From contig JAFRRS010000002.1 of assembly GCA_017427985.1 (NCBI GenBank), positions 1 to 64,000 on the forward strand: a DNA stretch of 64,000 nt. Reading direction: 5' to 3'. This stretch comes from Bacteroidales bacterium. Lineage in GTDB: Bacteria > Bacteroidota > Bacteroidia > Bacteroidales > F082. Below the pieces are notes generated by a model. It saw only the letters and a program-made list of their open reading frames with translations. It did not search any database and was not told the DNA's origin. Positions 8,348-14,904 of this stretch are shown piece by piece. Numbering within the stretch: position 1 is the stretch's first letter; each line of letters starts with the position of its first letter. The translations under genes were made by a program, and so were the position numbers.

Positions 8348-9112
8348 TCACTTTATAGTCCACTTCGTGAAATCAACTTCAGACTCTACCCTTTTTTCTA
8401 TTTTGTCGGGCAACGACGGAAAGAAATCAATGCCGGTGAGCTCTTCAACCTCGTCAACAGTCATAGCGTAAGTCGACATCGGTCGGCGACCGGCAACATT
8501 TTCATAAACAAATCCTATTGTATAAATATTGCCGTCTTCCTCCTGCAACAGCACCTTGAAAAACGCACTCGGAACAACCACCTGATTGGCGCCAATCGTC
8601 TGATAATCATCGCTTACGATAGGCCCGCACACCACATAAATGCTTCCTTTCTGTGCCGCAAGGTCGCGAACCTGTTCCTCCAAATCTTTCCAAACGCCGC
8701 CATTCAGATTTCTGTTTTGCGGACAGACATTCGACAGATAAAACGACTCCTTCATAGCCTGCGGATGCCATTTCATGTCGGCTGCCGGCGCCATGTGACC
8801 GCGGTCCCAACCAGAATTCTTGTAATCGTCAGTGGTCGCAGACTCATATTTCGGCACCATCGGGTCGGGCACAAACTTCTTTCCACGCGGCTCCTCGCCT
8901 GCCACTTCCACATCGGTCAGCTCATACGCCACCCAGTTCGGAATCTTCCAGTCGGCATTGTACGAAACAGTATATCCCTTATGCACAATCACACGCTCAG
9001 TCCTGTCCTTAATCTTCCCCGGAATCTCAACATTTTCAAGGTTTACTGGCTTCTGCGAATAGGCTAAAAAGTTTGCAAAAACAAGGAATATGAACAATAG
9101 TGTTCTTTTCAT
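8348..9112 (-). CDS. Secreted DNA/RNA non-specific endonuclease (NUC1 family)
   Basis: 254 aa from the ATG at 9112; the open frame continues upstream, but MKRTLLFIFLVFANFLAYSQ is a clean signal peptide and a -7 box lies 21 nt before it, so the longer frame is a shadow of pncB. The catalytic block is GWDRGHMAPA (101-110, catalytic His106) and the metal-binding Asn lies in LSNVCPQNRNLN (127-137), followed by a W-x-x-L-E helix. These are the hallmarks of the Serratia-nuclease/NUC1 beta-beta-alpha-metal fold. It is exported to the periplasm or beyond and would degrade nucleic acid for nutrient or defence purposes. Confidence 0.9.
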   Translation of the reverse strand: MKRTLLFIFLVFANFLAYSQKPVNLENVEIPGKIKDRTERVIVHKGYTVSYNADWKIPNWVAYELTDVEVAGEEPRGKKFVPDPMVPKYESATTDDYKNSGWDRGHMAPAADMKWHPQAMKESFYLSNVCPQNRNLNGGVWKDLEEQVRDLAAQKGSIYVVCGPIVSDDYQTIGANQVVVPSAFFKVLLQEEDGNIYTIGFVYENVAGRRPMSTYAMTVDEVEELTGIDFFPSLPDKIEKRVESEVDFTKWTIK

Positions 9113-9133
9113 GATAATTTCATTTTGATGATG

Positions 9134-9141
9134 CAAATTTA
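9134..9141 (-). promoter_or_regulatory. -7 promoter box for the NUC1-type endonuclease
   Basis: TAAATTTG on the minus strand, 21 nt upstream of the start; supports the start at 9112. Confidence 0.5.
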
Positions 9142-9183
9142 CAAAAATCTGTGTCAATCTGTGAAATCTGTGAGAAAATGTTA

Positions 9184-9191
9184 TAACTTTG
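9184..9191 (+). promoter_or_regulatory. -7 promoter box for pncB
   Basis: TAACTTTG followed by C, 17 nt ahead of the pncB start. Confidence 0.55.
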
Positions 9192-9208
9192 CAAAAAATT
9201 AGGTTTTT

Positions 9209-10687
9209 ATGATTGAATTGAATGCTTCTTATTGCTCCGACAAGTATCAGTATACGATGGGCAAGTCGTTCTACGACAATGGGATGAAGGACAAACGCGC
9301 TGTTTTTAATCTTTTTTACCGCAAGGCTCCGGACACCAACAACTGGGCTGTGGTGAGCGGCGTGCGCGAGGTGCTGAAGATGGTGGAAGGTCTTGGAAAA
9401 GCTGACGAAAGCTTCTTCGAGCAGTTCCTTCCTGGCGATGAATATGAAGAAGTGCGCAAATTTTTCGCCACGATGAAGTTCACTGGCAACATCTACGCCA
9501 TGCGTGAGGGCGAAATCGCATTCCCGAAAGAGCCGATCATCACAATAGAAGGTCCAATCATCGAGGCGCAAGTTTTGGAGACTCCAATGCTTTGCATTAT
9601 GAACCATCAGATGGCGGTAGCGACAAAGGCGTCGCGTGTGACTCGTAGCACCACCAAGCCTGTCAGTGAGTTCGGAAGCCGCCGTGCACATGGTCCATGG
9701 GCTGCCATTTACGGTGGAAAAGCAGCATTTATTGGCGGTTGCCAGAACACCTCCAACATCGTGACAGGCGTGGAGTTCGGTTTCCCTGCATCAGGCACCA
9801 TGGCTCACAGCTATGTGACATCGTTCGGCCCAACGGTGAAAGGCGAATACGAGGCATTCGACAAATATATCAAGACCCACAAAAACGAGGTGCTGATACT
9901 CCTCGTCGATACATACGACACCCTGAAATGCGGTGTCAAAAACGCTATTAAAGCATTCAAAGCCAATGGCATAGACGACTCCTACCCTTACGGCTACGGC
10001 ATCCGTCTCGACAGCGGCGACCTTACTTATCTCTCAATAAAAGCTCGCGACATGCTCGACGAAGCTGGTTTGAAGAATTGTAAGATATTTGCTACCAACG
10101 CGTTAGATGAATATCTCATCACTGAACTTGAGCGTCAGGGTTGCAAGGTCGACAGTTACGGCGTGGGTGACGCAATCGCGACAAGCAAGCATAATCCTTG
10201 TTTCGGCAATGTTTACAAGCTCGTTCAAGTCGATGATATGCCGGTTTTGAAGCGTTCGGAGGAAAGCAGCAAGCTGATTAATCCTGGTTTCCAAATCACT
10301 TATCGTATCATCAAAAACAACAAATTCAAGGTTGATGTGACCTGTCTGCGTGGCGATAAGTTGGCGAAAGCCATTGAAAATCATGAAGAAATCACGTTGC
10401 GCGATGAGTATGACCCTTTAAAATCAAGAACCTTCCAAGCTGGAGAATACGAATACCGCATCCTTCAGCCGCAGGTGATGAAGGATGGCAAACCGATTGT
10501 GGAATACGTCTCGATTCAGGAAAAGCGCAACTATTACCTCGACAACCTCGCTCACCTCGACGACACCGAGAAACGTCTCATCAACCCGCACTACTACAAA
10601 TGCGACATCTCCGACGACCTTTACGATTTGAAGGAACGCCTTATCAACAATATCGTTAAGGAAATTGAAGAATTTGACAAAGAATGA
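9209..10687 (+). CDS. pncB: Nicotinate phosphoribosyltransferase
   Basis: 492 aa, the normal length for the long form. The enzyme joins nicotinate and PRPP to give nicotinate mononucleotide in the NAD salvage (Preiss-Handler) pathway in the cytosol. Visible family blocks are SDKYQYTMG near the N-terminus, the substrate-binding segment EFGSRRAHG (about 154-162), the phosphate-binding stretch YGIRLDSGDL (about 263-272) and GVGDAIATSK (about 321-330). The next gene follows after 3 bp, so it probably leads a three-gene transcript with the CYTH and SAD proteins. Confidence 0.95.
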   Translation: MIELNASYCSDKYQYTMGKSFYDNGMKDKRAVFNLFYRKAPDTNNWAVVSGVREVLKMVEGLGKADESFFEQFLPGDEYEEVRKFFATMKFTGNIYAMREGEIAFPKEPIITIEGPIIEAQVLETPMLCIMNHQMAVATKASRVTRSTTKPVSEFGSRRAHGPWAAIYGGKAAFIGGCQNTSNIVTGVEFGFPASGTMAHSYVTSFGPTVKGEYEAFDKYIKTHKNEVLILLVDTYDTLKCGVKNAIKAFKANGIDDSYPYGYGIRLDSGDLTYLSIKARDMLDEAGLKNCKIFATNALDEYLITELERQGCKVDSYGVGDAIATSKHNPCFGNVYKLVQVDDMPVLKRSEESSKLINPGFQITYRIIKNNKFKVDVTCLRGDKLAKAIENHEEITLRDEYDPLKSRTFQAGEYEYRILQPQVMKDGKPIVEYVSIQEKRNYYLDNLAHLDDTEKRLINPHYYKCDISDDLYDLKERLINNIVKEIEEFDKE

Positions 10688-10690
10688 GTT

Positions 10691-11167
10691 ATGGCTCAGG
10701 AGATTGAACGGAAGTTTTTAGTTGTCGGTGACTTCAAAAAAGAGGCATACGGCTCAGTAAGAATCACCCAAGGATACCTTAGCAGCGTGCCGCAACGTGT
10801 TGTGCGAGTGAGAGTTAAGGGCGAAAAAGGTTACATCACAATCAAAGGAGCCGCTGATGAGACTGGCGTCTCTCGTTTCGAGTGGGAAAAAGAGATTTCC
10901 TTGCAAGAAGCCCAGTCTTTGCTGCTACTCGCAGAACCAGGAATCATCGACAAAACCCGTTATCTGATTAAAAACACCGATGGCAAACACATTTGGGAAG
11001 TCGATGAGTTTCATGGAGATAGCGATGGTCTCATAATGGCAGAAATAGAATTATCGGCTGAAAATGAATTGTTCGACCACCCCAATTGGTTAGGGAAAGA
11101 AGTTACGGGCGATAAAAGGTATTATAACTCGTATCTGTCGAAAAATCCATATAAATCATGGAAATAA
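10691..11167 (+). CDS. CYTH-domain protein (inorganic triphosphatase-like)
   Basis: 158 aa, a single CYTH domain. The N-terminal EIERKFLV (4-11) is the signature ExExK motif, followed by alternating charged strands (RVRVKGEKGYITIKG, FEWEKEI, DKTRYLI, WEVDEFHG, AEIELS) that build the triphosphate tunnel. Bacterial stand-alone members hydrolyse inorganic triphosphate or act on nucleoside triphosphates; the precise substrate cannot be told. It overlaps the next gene by 10 bp, a sign of translational coupling. Confidence 0.9.
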   Translation: MAQEIERKFLVVGDFKKEAYGSVRITQGYLSSVPQRVVRVRVKGEKGYITIKGAADETGVSRFEWEKEISLQEAQSLLLLAEPGIIDKTRYLIKNTDGKHIWEVDEFHGDSDGLIMAEIELSAENELFDHPNWLGKEVTGDKRYYNSYLSKNPYKSWK

Positions 11168-11610
11168 TCAACGAGCACAACAAGAAGGAATATCCGCCTA
11201 TGCATACTGCGGAGCATATTCTGAACGGCACCATGGTGAAGATGTGGGGCTGCAAACGCTCATGCAAATCGCATGTCGAACGTGAAAAATCGAAACTCGA
11301 CTATGTCTTCCCTCGCGCGTTGACACCCGAGGAAATCAAATCCATTGAAGACCGCGTTAACGAAGTGATACTGAAAGACTTACCAGTTACCATCGAATAC
11401 GCCACCCAAGAAGAAGTGAAGCACCGTTTCGACATGGGGCGCCTTCCAGACAATGCCTCCGACACCGTCCGCATCGTGAAAGTCGGTGATTACGATGAAT
11501 GCCTCTGTGCCGGCGACCACGTGCAGCATACCGCCGAAATCGGCACTTTCAGGATTACCAGTTCACGATATCAGGATGGAATGCTGAGGTTGGTGTTCAG
11601 ATTAGGATGA
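11158..11610 (+). CDS. Stand-alone tRNA-editing-like (SAD) domain protein
   Basis: 150 aa. It carries the metal-binding signature of the second additional domain of alanyl/threonyl-tRNA synthetases: HTAEH (H16, H20) and CAGDH (C117, H121). Such free-standing domains (AlaX-like) hydrolyse mischarged tRNAs, for example Ser-tRNA(Ala). The size is shorter than AlaX-M and the synthetase domain is absent. It is coupled to the CYTH gene by a 10-bp overlap. Editing activity is inferred from the intact zinc ligands. Confidence 0.8.
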   Translation: MEIINEHNKKEYPPMHTAEHILNGTMVKMWGCKRSCKSHVEREKSKLDYVFPRALTPEEIKSIEDRVNEVILKDLPVTIEYATQEEVKHRFDMGRLPDNASDTVRIVKVGDYDECLCAGDHVQHTAEIGTFRITSSRYQDGMLRLVFRLG

Positions 11611-11671
11611 TTTTCAGACATCTGTTGGCATCTATCTGACAAAAGTCAATCTTTTTATCAATCAAATTTAA

Positions 11672-11705
11672 AGGTGGCTGCCGGGCAAAGCCCGATCAAC
11701 CACCT
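11672..11705 (-). terminator. Nested hairpin downstream of the FISUMP gene
   Basis: Outer arms AGGTGG/CCACCT (11672-11677, 11700-11705) enclose an inner CGGGC/GCCCG stem. On the minus strand it is followed by TTTAAATTT, so it can act as a rho-independent terminator for the FISUMP gene. The spacing could also place it among the structures that accompany DGR targets. Confidence 0.5.
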
Positions 11706-11724
11706 GATATTCTGAATGCCTGTC

Positions 11725-11748
11725 GATTGCGCATTTGCACGCGCAATC
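11725..11748 (-). other. 8-bp hairpin directly after the FISUMP stop codon (DGR-type cruciform candidate)
   Basis: Arms GATTGCGC (11725-11732) and GCGCAATC (11741-11748) with an 8-nt loop begin one nucleotide after the stop codon. Some DGRs need an 8-bp hairpin just downstream of the variable repeat for efficient retrohoming. There is no T-run, so termination is not its obvious role. Confidence 0.5.
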
Positions 11749-11749
11749 G

Positions 11750-12121
11750 TTAATCTTGGACGAGGCGCACGGAAAACCCGCCGCACCGGGCGTCGTAGCT
11801 CATGCTCACTTCGCTCGAATTGAAGTGGAGGTACCTTGCGTGCTCTGAACCATTTGGCGTGGATGACCAATAGCGGCCGTGGGAGCCCACGCCGCACACG
11901 CCGCCAAAGCAATCGCGTAAGCCCTCTGCGGGCAGAGTGATGGAATTACCGTTTGGACCGGTAACTTTATAGCCAGTGCCAGTCCAAGTCCATTGGCACT
12001 CTGCTTTCAATTCTTCCCATTGTGCTTTTGATGGCAAACGGCTGCCAAACTGTGAAACAGCCTCATCGTAGGTGTAATACCCCGTGGCGTTGAAGTTCTT
12101 CCAAATCGTACCGCTTGGCAA
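11750..12121 (-). CDS. FISUMP/C-type-lectin-like protein, candidate DGR target (variable protein); 5' end uncertain
   Basis: 123 aa from a TTG at 12121. The frame matches the Fibrobacter succinogenes major paralogous (FISUMP) domain: GLPSGTIWK, a YDEAVSQFGSRLPSKAQW helix, GYKVTGPNGNSI and a YWSST...GFSVRLV end. The last 35 codons contain eleven codons of the form NNC (at 11780, 11783, 11789, 11792, 11795, 11798, 11804, 11813, 11825, 11831 and 11840) set among invariant codons, exactly what adenine mutagenesis of AAC template codons yields in a DGR variable region. There is no signal peptide. Homology seems to begin before the TTG (YTDLGLPSG), and an ATG at 12149 reaches that frame only if one A of a six-A run is lost. 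Reverse transcriptase and template repeat are not in the window. Confidence 0.7.
   Translation of the reverse strand: MPSGTIWKNFNATGYYTYDEAVSQFGSRLPSKAQWEELKAECQWTWTGTGYKVTGPNGNSITLPAEGLRDCFGGVCGVGSHGRYWSSTPNGSEHARYLHFNSSEVSMSYDARCGGFSVRLVQD
11753..11848 (-). repeat. Candidate DGR variable region (VR)
   Basis: Within the 3' end of the FISUMP gene. All codons at lectin-fold variable positions end in C and can derive from AAC (AGC, TAC, GAC, GCC, TGC, GGC, CAC), while intervening codons (GAG, GCA-AGG, CTC, TTC-AAT, GAA-GTG, ATG, CGG) are compatible with an unaltered template. The GC-rich tail (GGGTTTTCCGTGCGCCTC) would serve as the initiation-of-mutagenic-homing element. The upstream limit is uncertain and may extend to about 11905. 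Confidence 0.6.
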
Positions 12122-12186
12122 ACCGAGATCAGTATATCTTTTTTGTCATACCTTTTTTATTTAATTGTTAAACAATATAATATCCA

Positions 12187-12202
12187 TTCGCAATCATGCG
12201 AA
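12187..12202. repeat. Small hairpin repeat TTCGCA-N4-TGCGAA (copy 1)
   Basis: Six-base inverted arms with a 4-nt loop preceded by CCA. A second copy with the same CCA prefix and arms is at 44463-44477. Confidence 0.5.
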
Positions 12203-12313
12203 CACAATTCCAATTCCATAAGTTCTACGATGCTTTTTAGTTTCGATTCAAATTCAAGGGCAAAAATACTACTTTTTTCCGAAAAAGTCAAGAAATTTGA
12301 AAAATAAATTAAA

Positions 12314-12352
12314 GGAGATTTCTCCACTTCGCTTCGCTGCAGTCGAAATGAC
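12314..12352. repeat. Dispersed REP-like element (GTCATTTCGACT...GAGAAATC family, copy 1)
   Basis: Reading on the minus strand it begins GTCATTTCGACTGCAGCGAA and ends GAGAAATC. Related copies or halves occur at 20981-21016 (inside a gene), 44382-44432 and 57426-57494. It lies between ribH and the FISUMP gene. Confidence 0.6.
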
Positions 12353-12356
12353 ATGT

Positions 12357-12389
12357 AAAAAAGACGTCACAAAAGTATTGCAACGTCTT
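12357..12389 (-). terminator. Rho-independent terminator of the riboflavin operon
   Basis: On the minus strand AAGACGT (12383-12389), a 15-nt loop and ACGTCTT (12361-12367) are followed by a T-run, about 40 nt after the ribH stop. The preceding 30 nt can form an extra TAGCC/GGCTA stem. Confidence 0.65.
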
Positions 12390-12428
12390 ATTCTATAGCC
12401 TAATGGCTATTGGCTAATACCTAATGGT

Positions 12429-12890
12429 TTAAATCTGTTTCAGCAGATTAACCATCTCGATAGCTGTTGTCACTGCATCGTAACCCTTGTTTCCAGCCTT
12501 TGAACCTGCTCTTTCAACAGCCTGTTCGATGCTATCGGTTGTGAGAACGCCAAAGATTACTGGCACTTCGGTCTGCAGGCCGACTTGAGCGATGCCTTTT
12601 GTGGCTTCGTTAGCAACCATGTCAAAATGAGGTGTTGCACCACGAATGACGGCACCGAGGCACACGACAGCGTCGTATTTCTTGCTTGCAGCCATTTTCT
12701 TTGCTACGAGCGGGATCTCGAAAGCGCCAGGAACCCAAGCGATATCAATGTTTTTCTCATCGCCGCCGTGACGTTTGAAAGCGTCGATGGCACCACCTAA
12801 CAGCTTGTTGGTGATGATTTCGTTGAAACGGCCGGCCACAATCGCAATCTTCTGGCCTTCAGCCAATAATTTTCCTTCTAAAATATTCAT
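12429..12890 (-). CDS. ribH: 6,7-dimethyl-8-ribityllumazine synthase
   Basis: 153 aa, normal length. It condenses the ribityl-pyrimidine with the four-carbon unit made by RibB to give lumazine, the RibE substrate. Family motifs are IVAGRFNE (17-24), WVPGAFEIP (52-60), [14 protein letters not shown] (76-89) with the catalytic His88, and KAGNKGYDA near the C-terminus. It is last in the rib cluster, separated from ribBA by a 137-bp spacer and followed by a terminator. Confidence 0.95.
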   Translation of the reverse strand: MNILEGKLLAEGQKIAIVAGRFNEIITNKLLGGAIDAFKRHGGDEKNIDIAWVPGAFEIPLVAKKMAASKKYDAVVCLGAVIRGATPHFDMVANEATKGIAQVGLQTEVPVIFGVLTTDSIEQAVERAGSKAGNKGYDAVTTAIEMVNLLKQI

Positions 12891-13008
12891 AATTTAAAGA
12901 TTTAAAAATTCAAAACCATAATTCTTTTTTTAACATTAATCATCATCAATTACCCATTAATTTTTCATTAATTCTTTTCTATCATCAACTGAACAACTGA
13001 ATAACTTC

Positions 13009-13036
13009 AAACTCCAAACTTCAAACTTCAAACTCC
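13009..13036 (-). repeat. Heptanucleotide tandem repeat (TTTGAAG)x4 across the ribBA stop codon
   Basis: On the minus strand, starting in the last codons of ribBA, the sequence is four units of TTTGAAG with one changed to TTTGGAG, and the TGA stop lies in the first unit. It is followed by an ATTCAGTTGTTCAGTT stretch resembling the array at 34200. Confidence 0.6.
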
Positions 13037-14260
13037 TTCCTCCTGTCTCCTAACTTCTTTCACATGAAGCATGTGCCCCATTTTTTTGTATTTTGTGTAA
13101 AGATAGAAAGCATCTTTTTCGTTGCAGGTCATCTCAATTGGCTCACGACCGACGATTTCGATACCGTAACCTTCCAAACCGCTGATTTTCATTGGGTTAT
13201 TGGTCATAACAATGATTTTCTTAGCCCCTAAATCCGCCAAAATCTCAGCGCCGGTGCCGTAATCTCTTAAGTCGGCAGCAAATCCTAAAGCTAAATTCGC
13301 TTCGACGGTGTCCATGCCTTTATCCTGTAAGGTGTAGGCTTTCAGCTTGTTAATCAAGCCGATGCCACGTCCTTCCTGACGGAGATAAAGCAAAACTCCC
13401 CTGCCCTTTTCCTCGATTCTGCGCATAGCCTCATGCAGCTGCTCGCCACAATCGCAACGCATCGAACCGAATGCATCGCCTGTCAAGCACTCAGAGTGCA
13501 CGCGGCATAAAACCGGCTCGTCGGTCTTCAAATCGCCTTTCACAAGCGCCACATGGTGCTCGCCAGTGATTTTATCCACGTAACCTATGGCTTTGAATGT
13601 GCCGTATTTCGTTGGCATCTCGGCTTCCGTCACCTTTTCTACAAGAACTTCTGTCTTTCTGCGATATTTTATCAACTCGGCAATCGAAGTGATTTTTAAG
13701 TTGTTAGCCTTCGCAAACTGCACCAATTCGGTTGTACGCATCATGGTGCCGTCTTCGCGCATGATTTCGCAGCAGAGACCGCATTCTTTTAAACCTGCCA
13801 GTCGCATCAAATCGACGGTAGCCTCAGTGTGGCCGCCACGTTTCAGAACTCCACCCTGACGGGCTTCAAGAGGAAACATGTGACCAGGACGACGGAAATC
13901 CTCTGGGCGTACACCGTCTTCAACCACTTTCATTGCCGTGATGGAACGTTCTACTGCCGAAATGCCAGTCGTAGTATCTCTGTAATCGATTGAAACCGTA
14001 AAAGCTGTGCAATGATTGTCTGTGTTTTCCACAACCATCTGATTGAGTTTCAATCGCTTGCATATCTCCGAGCTCATCGGCATACAAATCAAACCCTTGC
14101 CGTATGACGCCATAAAATTCACGTTCTCTACGGTCGCAAACTCAGCCGCACAAATCAAATCGCCCTCGTTTTCGCGGTCAGGGTCATCAACCACAATGAT
14201 CATCTTGCCGGCGCGAAGGTCGTCTAAAGCTTCCTCAATAGTATTAAAATCTTTATTCAT
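13028..14260 (-). CDS. ribBA: Bifunctional 3,4-dihydroxy-2-butanone-4-phosphate synthase / GTP cyclohydrolase II
   Basis: 410 aa with two domains. The N-terminal RibB half (about 1-205) has the [12 protein letters not shown] acidic loop (25-36) and the catalytic RPGHMFPL / GHTEA blocks. The C-terminal RibA half has the zinc ligands in [15 protein letters not shown] (three Cys) and the [14 protein letters not shown]-binding motif. The two activities feed both branches of riboflavin synthesis from ribulose 5-phosphate and GTP. It starts 2 bp after the ribE stop. The C-terminal residues run into a heptanucleotide repeat. Confidence 0.97.
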   Translation of the reverse strand: MNKDFNTIEEALDDLRAGKMIIVVDDPDRENEGDLICAAEFATVENVNFMASYGKGLICMPMSSEICKRLKLNQMVVENTDNHCTAFTVSIDYRDTTTGISAVERSITAMKVVEDGVRPEDFRRPGHMFPLEARQGGVLKRGGHTEATVDLMRLAGLKECGLCCEIMREDGTMMRTTELVQFAKANNLKITSIAELIKYRRKTEVLVEKVTEAEMPTKYGTFKAIGYVDKITGEHHVALVKGDLKTDEPVLCRVHSECLTGDAFGSMRCDCGEQLHEAMRRIEEKGRGVLLYLRQEGRGIGLINKLKAYTLQDKGMDTVEANLALGFAADLRDYGTGAEILADLGAKKIIVMTNNPMKISGLEGYGIEIVGREPIEMTCNEKDAFYLYTKYKKMGHMLHVKEVRRQEEGV

Positions 14261-14262
14261 TA

Positions 14263-14904
14263 TTAAAAATTATTGTCTTTCAATAAGTTAAGTAGTTTTT
14301 CATCATGCTGGGCGGTGATGTTGCCCACAAATTTCTCGATATATTTTCCAACGATATCGTTCTCCAGATTCACGGTGTCACCAATCTTTTTCTGCGTTAA
14401 AGTTGTTGCATCTTGCGTATGCTGGATAATCGAAACGCCGAAGTCGAAACTGCTCACATCGGTGACAGTCAATGAGATACCATCTATGGTAATTGAGCCT
14501 TTTTCAACAATATAACGCAAAACTTCAGGTCTTGTTTCGATTTTCACACGGATTGCCTTATCATCACGAGTCATTTTGGAGATAACTCCTATGCCGTCGA
14601 TATGACCTGAAACAATATGTCCGCCGAAGCGACCATTTGCTGGCATTGCTCTTTCACAATTCACCAAATCATTGATTCTCAACTCTTTGAAATTGGTACG
14701 GCTCATCGTTTCAGGCATCACGTTAGCGGTGTAAGAATCGTTGTCAAACGTTGTAACAGTCAAGCAGACGCCGTTTGTGCAGATGCTGTCGCCGAGATGA
14801 ATGTCGTCCAGAATCTTCTTCACCGCGATAGTCAGTTTGATGCTGTTTGCATGACGAACTATCGCCTTCACCTTCCCGATTTCTTCAATTATTCCCGTGA
14901 ACAT
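14263..14904 (-). CDS. ribE: Riboflavin synthase, alpha chain
   Basis: 213 aa made of two homologous lumazine-binding barrels. The canonical start [12 protein letters not shown] fixes the N-terminus, and each half shows the [11 protein letters not shown] / [12 protein letters not shown] signature and [11 protein letters not shown]. It dismutates two lumazines to riboflavin. The start overlaps the end of ribD by 16 bp, indicating translational coupling. Confidence 0.96.
   Translation of the reverse strand: MFTGIIEEIGKVKAIVRHANSIKLTIAVKKILDDIHLGDSICTNGVCLTVTTFDNDSYTANVMPETMSRTNFKELRINDLVNCERAMPANGRFGGHIVSGHIDGIGVISKMTRDDKAIRVKIETRPEVLRYIVEKGSITIDGISLTVTDVSSFDFGVSIIQHTQDATTLTQKKIGDTVNLENDIVGKYIEKFVGNITAQHDEKLLNLLKDNNF

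Larger units (their letters stand above)
12122..12356. other. Non-coding spacer with six-A tract and small inverted repeats
   Basis: The gap between the FISUMP start and ribH holds no convincing gene. It contains the ATG at 12149 with the A6 run (12139-12144), a TTCGCA-4 nt-TGCGAA hairpin (12187-12202), AT-rich sequence and the dispersed repeat at 12314-12352. The open frame on the minus strand here is mostly repeat-derived and was not called. Confidence 0.6.

Noticed and set aside
9113-9691. N-terminal extension of the NUC1-type nuclease to 447 residues
   Set aside because: The extra frame lies antisense to pncB, lacks homology, and the ATG at 9112 begins a perfect signal peptide with a -7 box just upstream.
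12138-12149. A_AAA_AAG slippery heptamer after the ATG at 12149 as a programmed -1 frameshift site
   Set aside because: The heptamer is in the right register, but the FISUMP frame needs a +1 shift; a -1 shift leads to a frame that does not match the domain.
12157-12354. 65-codon minus-strand open frame starting in the REP-like element
   Set aside because: Its start is repeat DNA and the rest AT-rich spacer; no motif, no promoter box.
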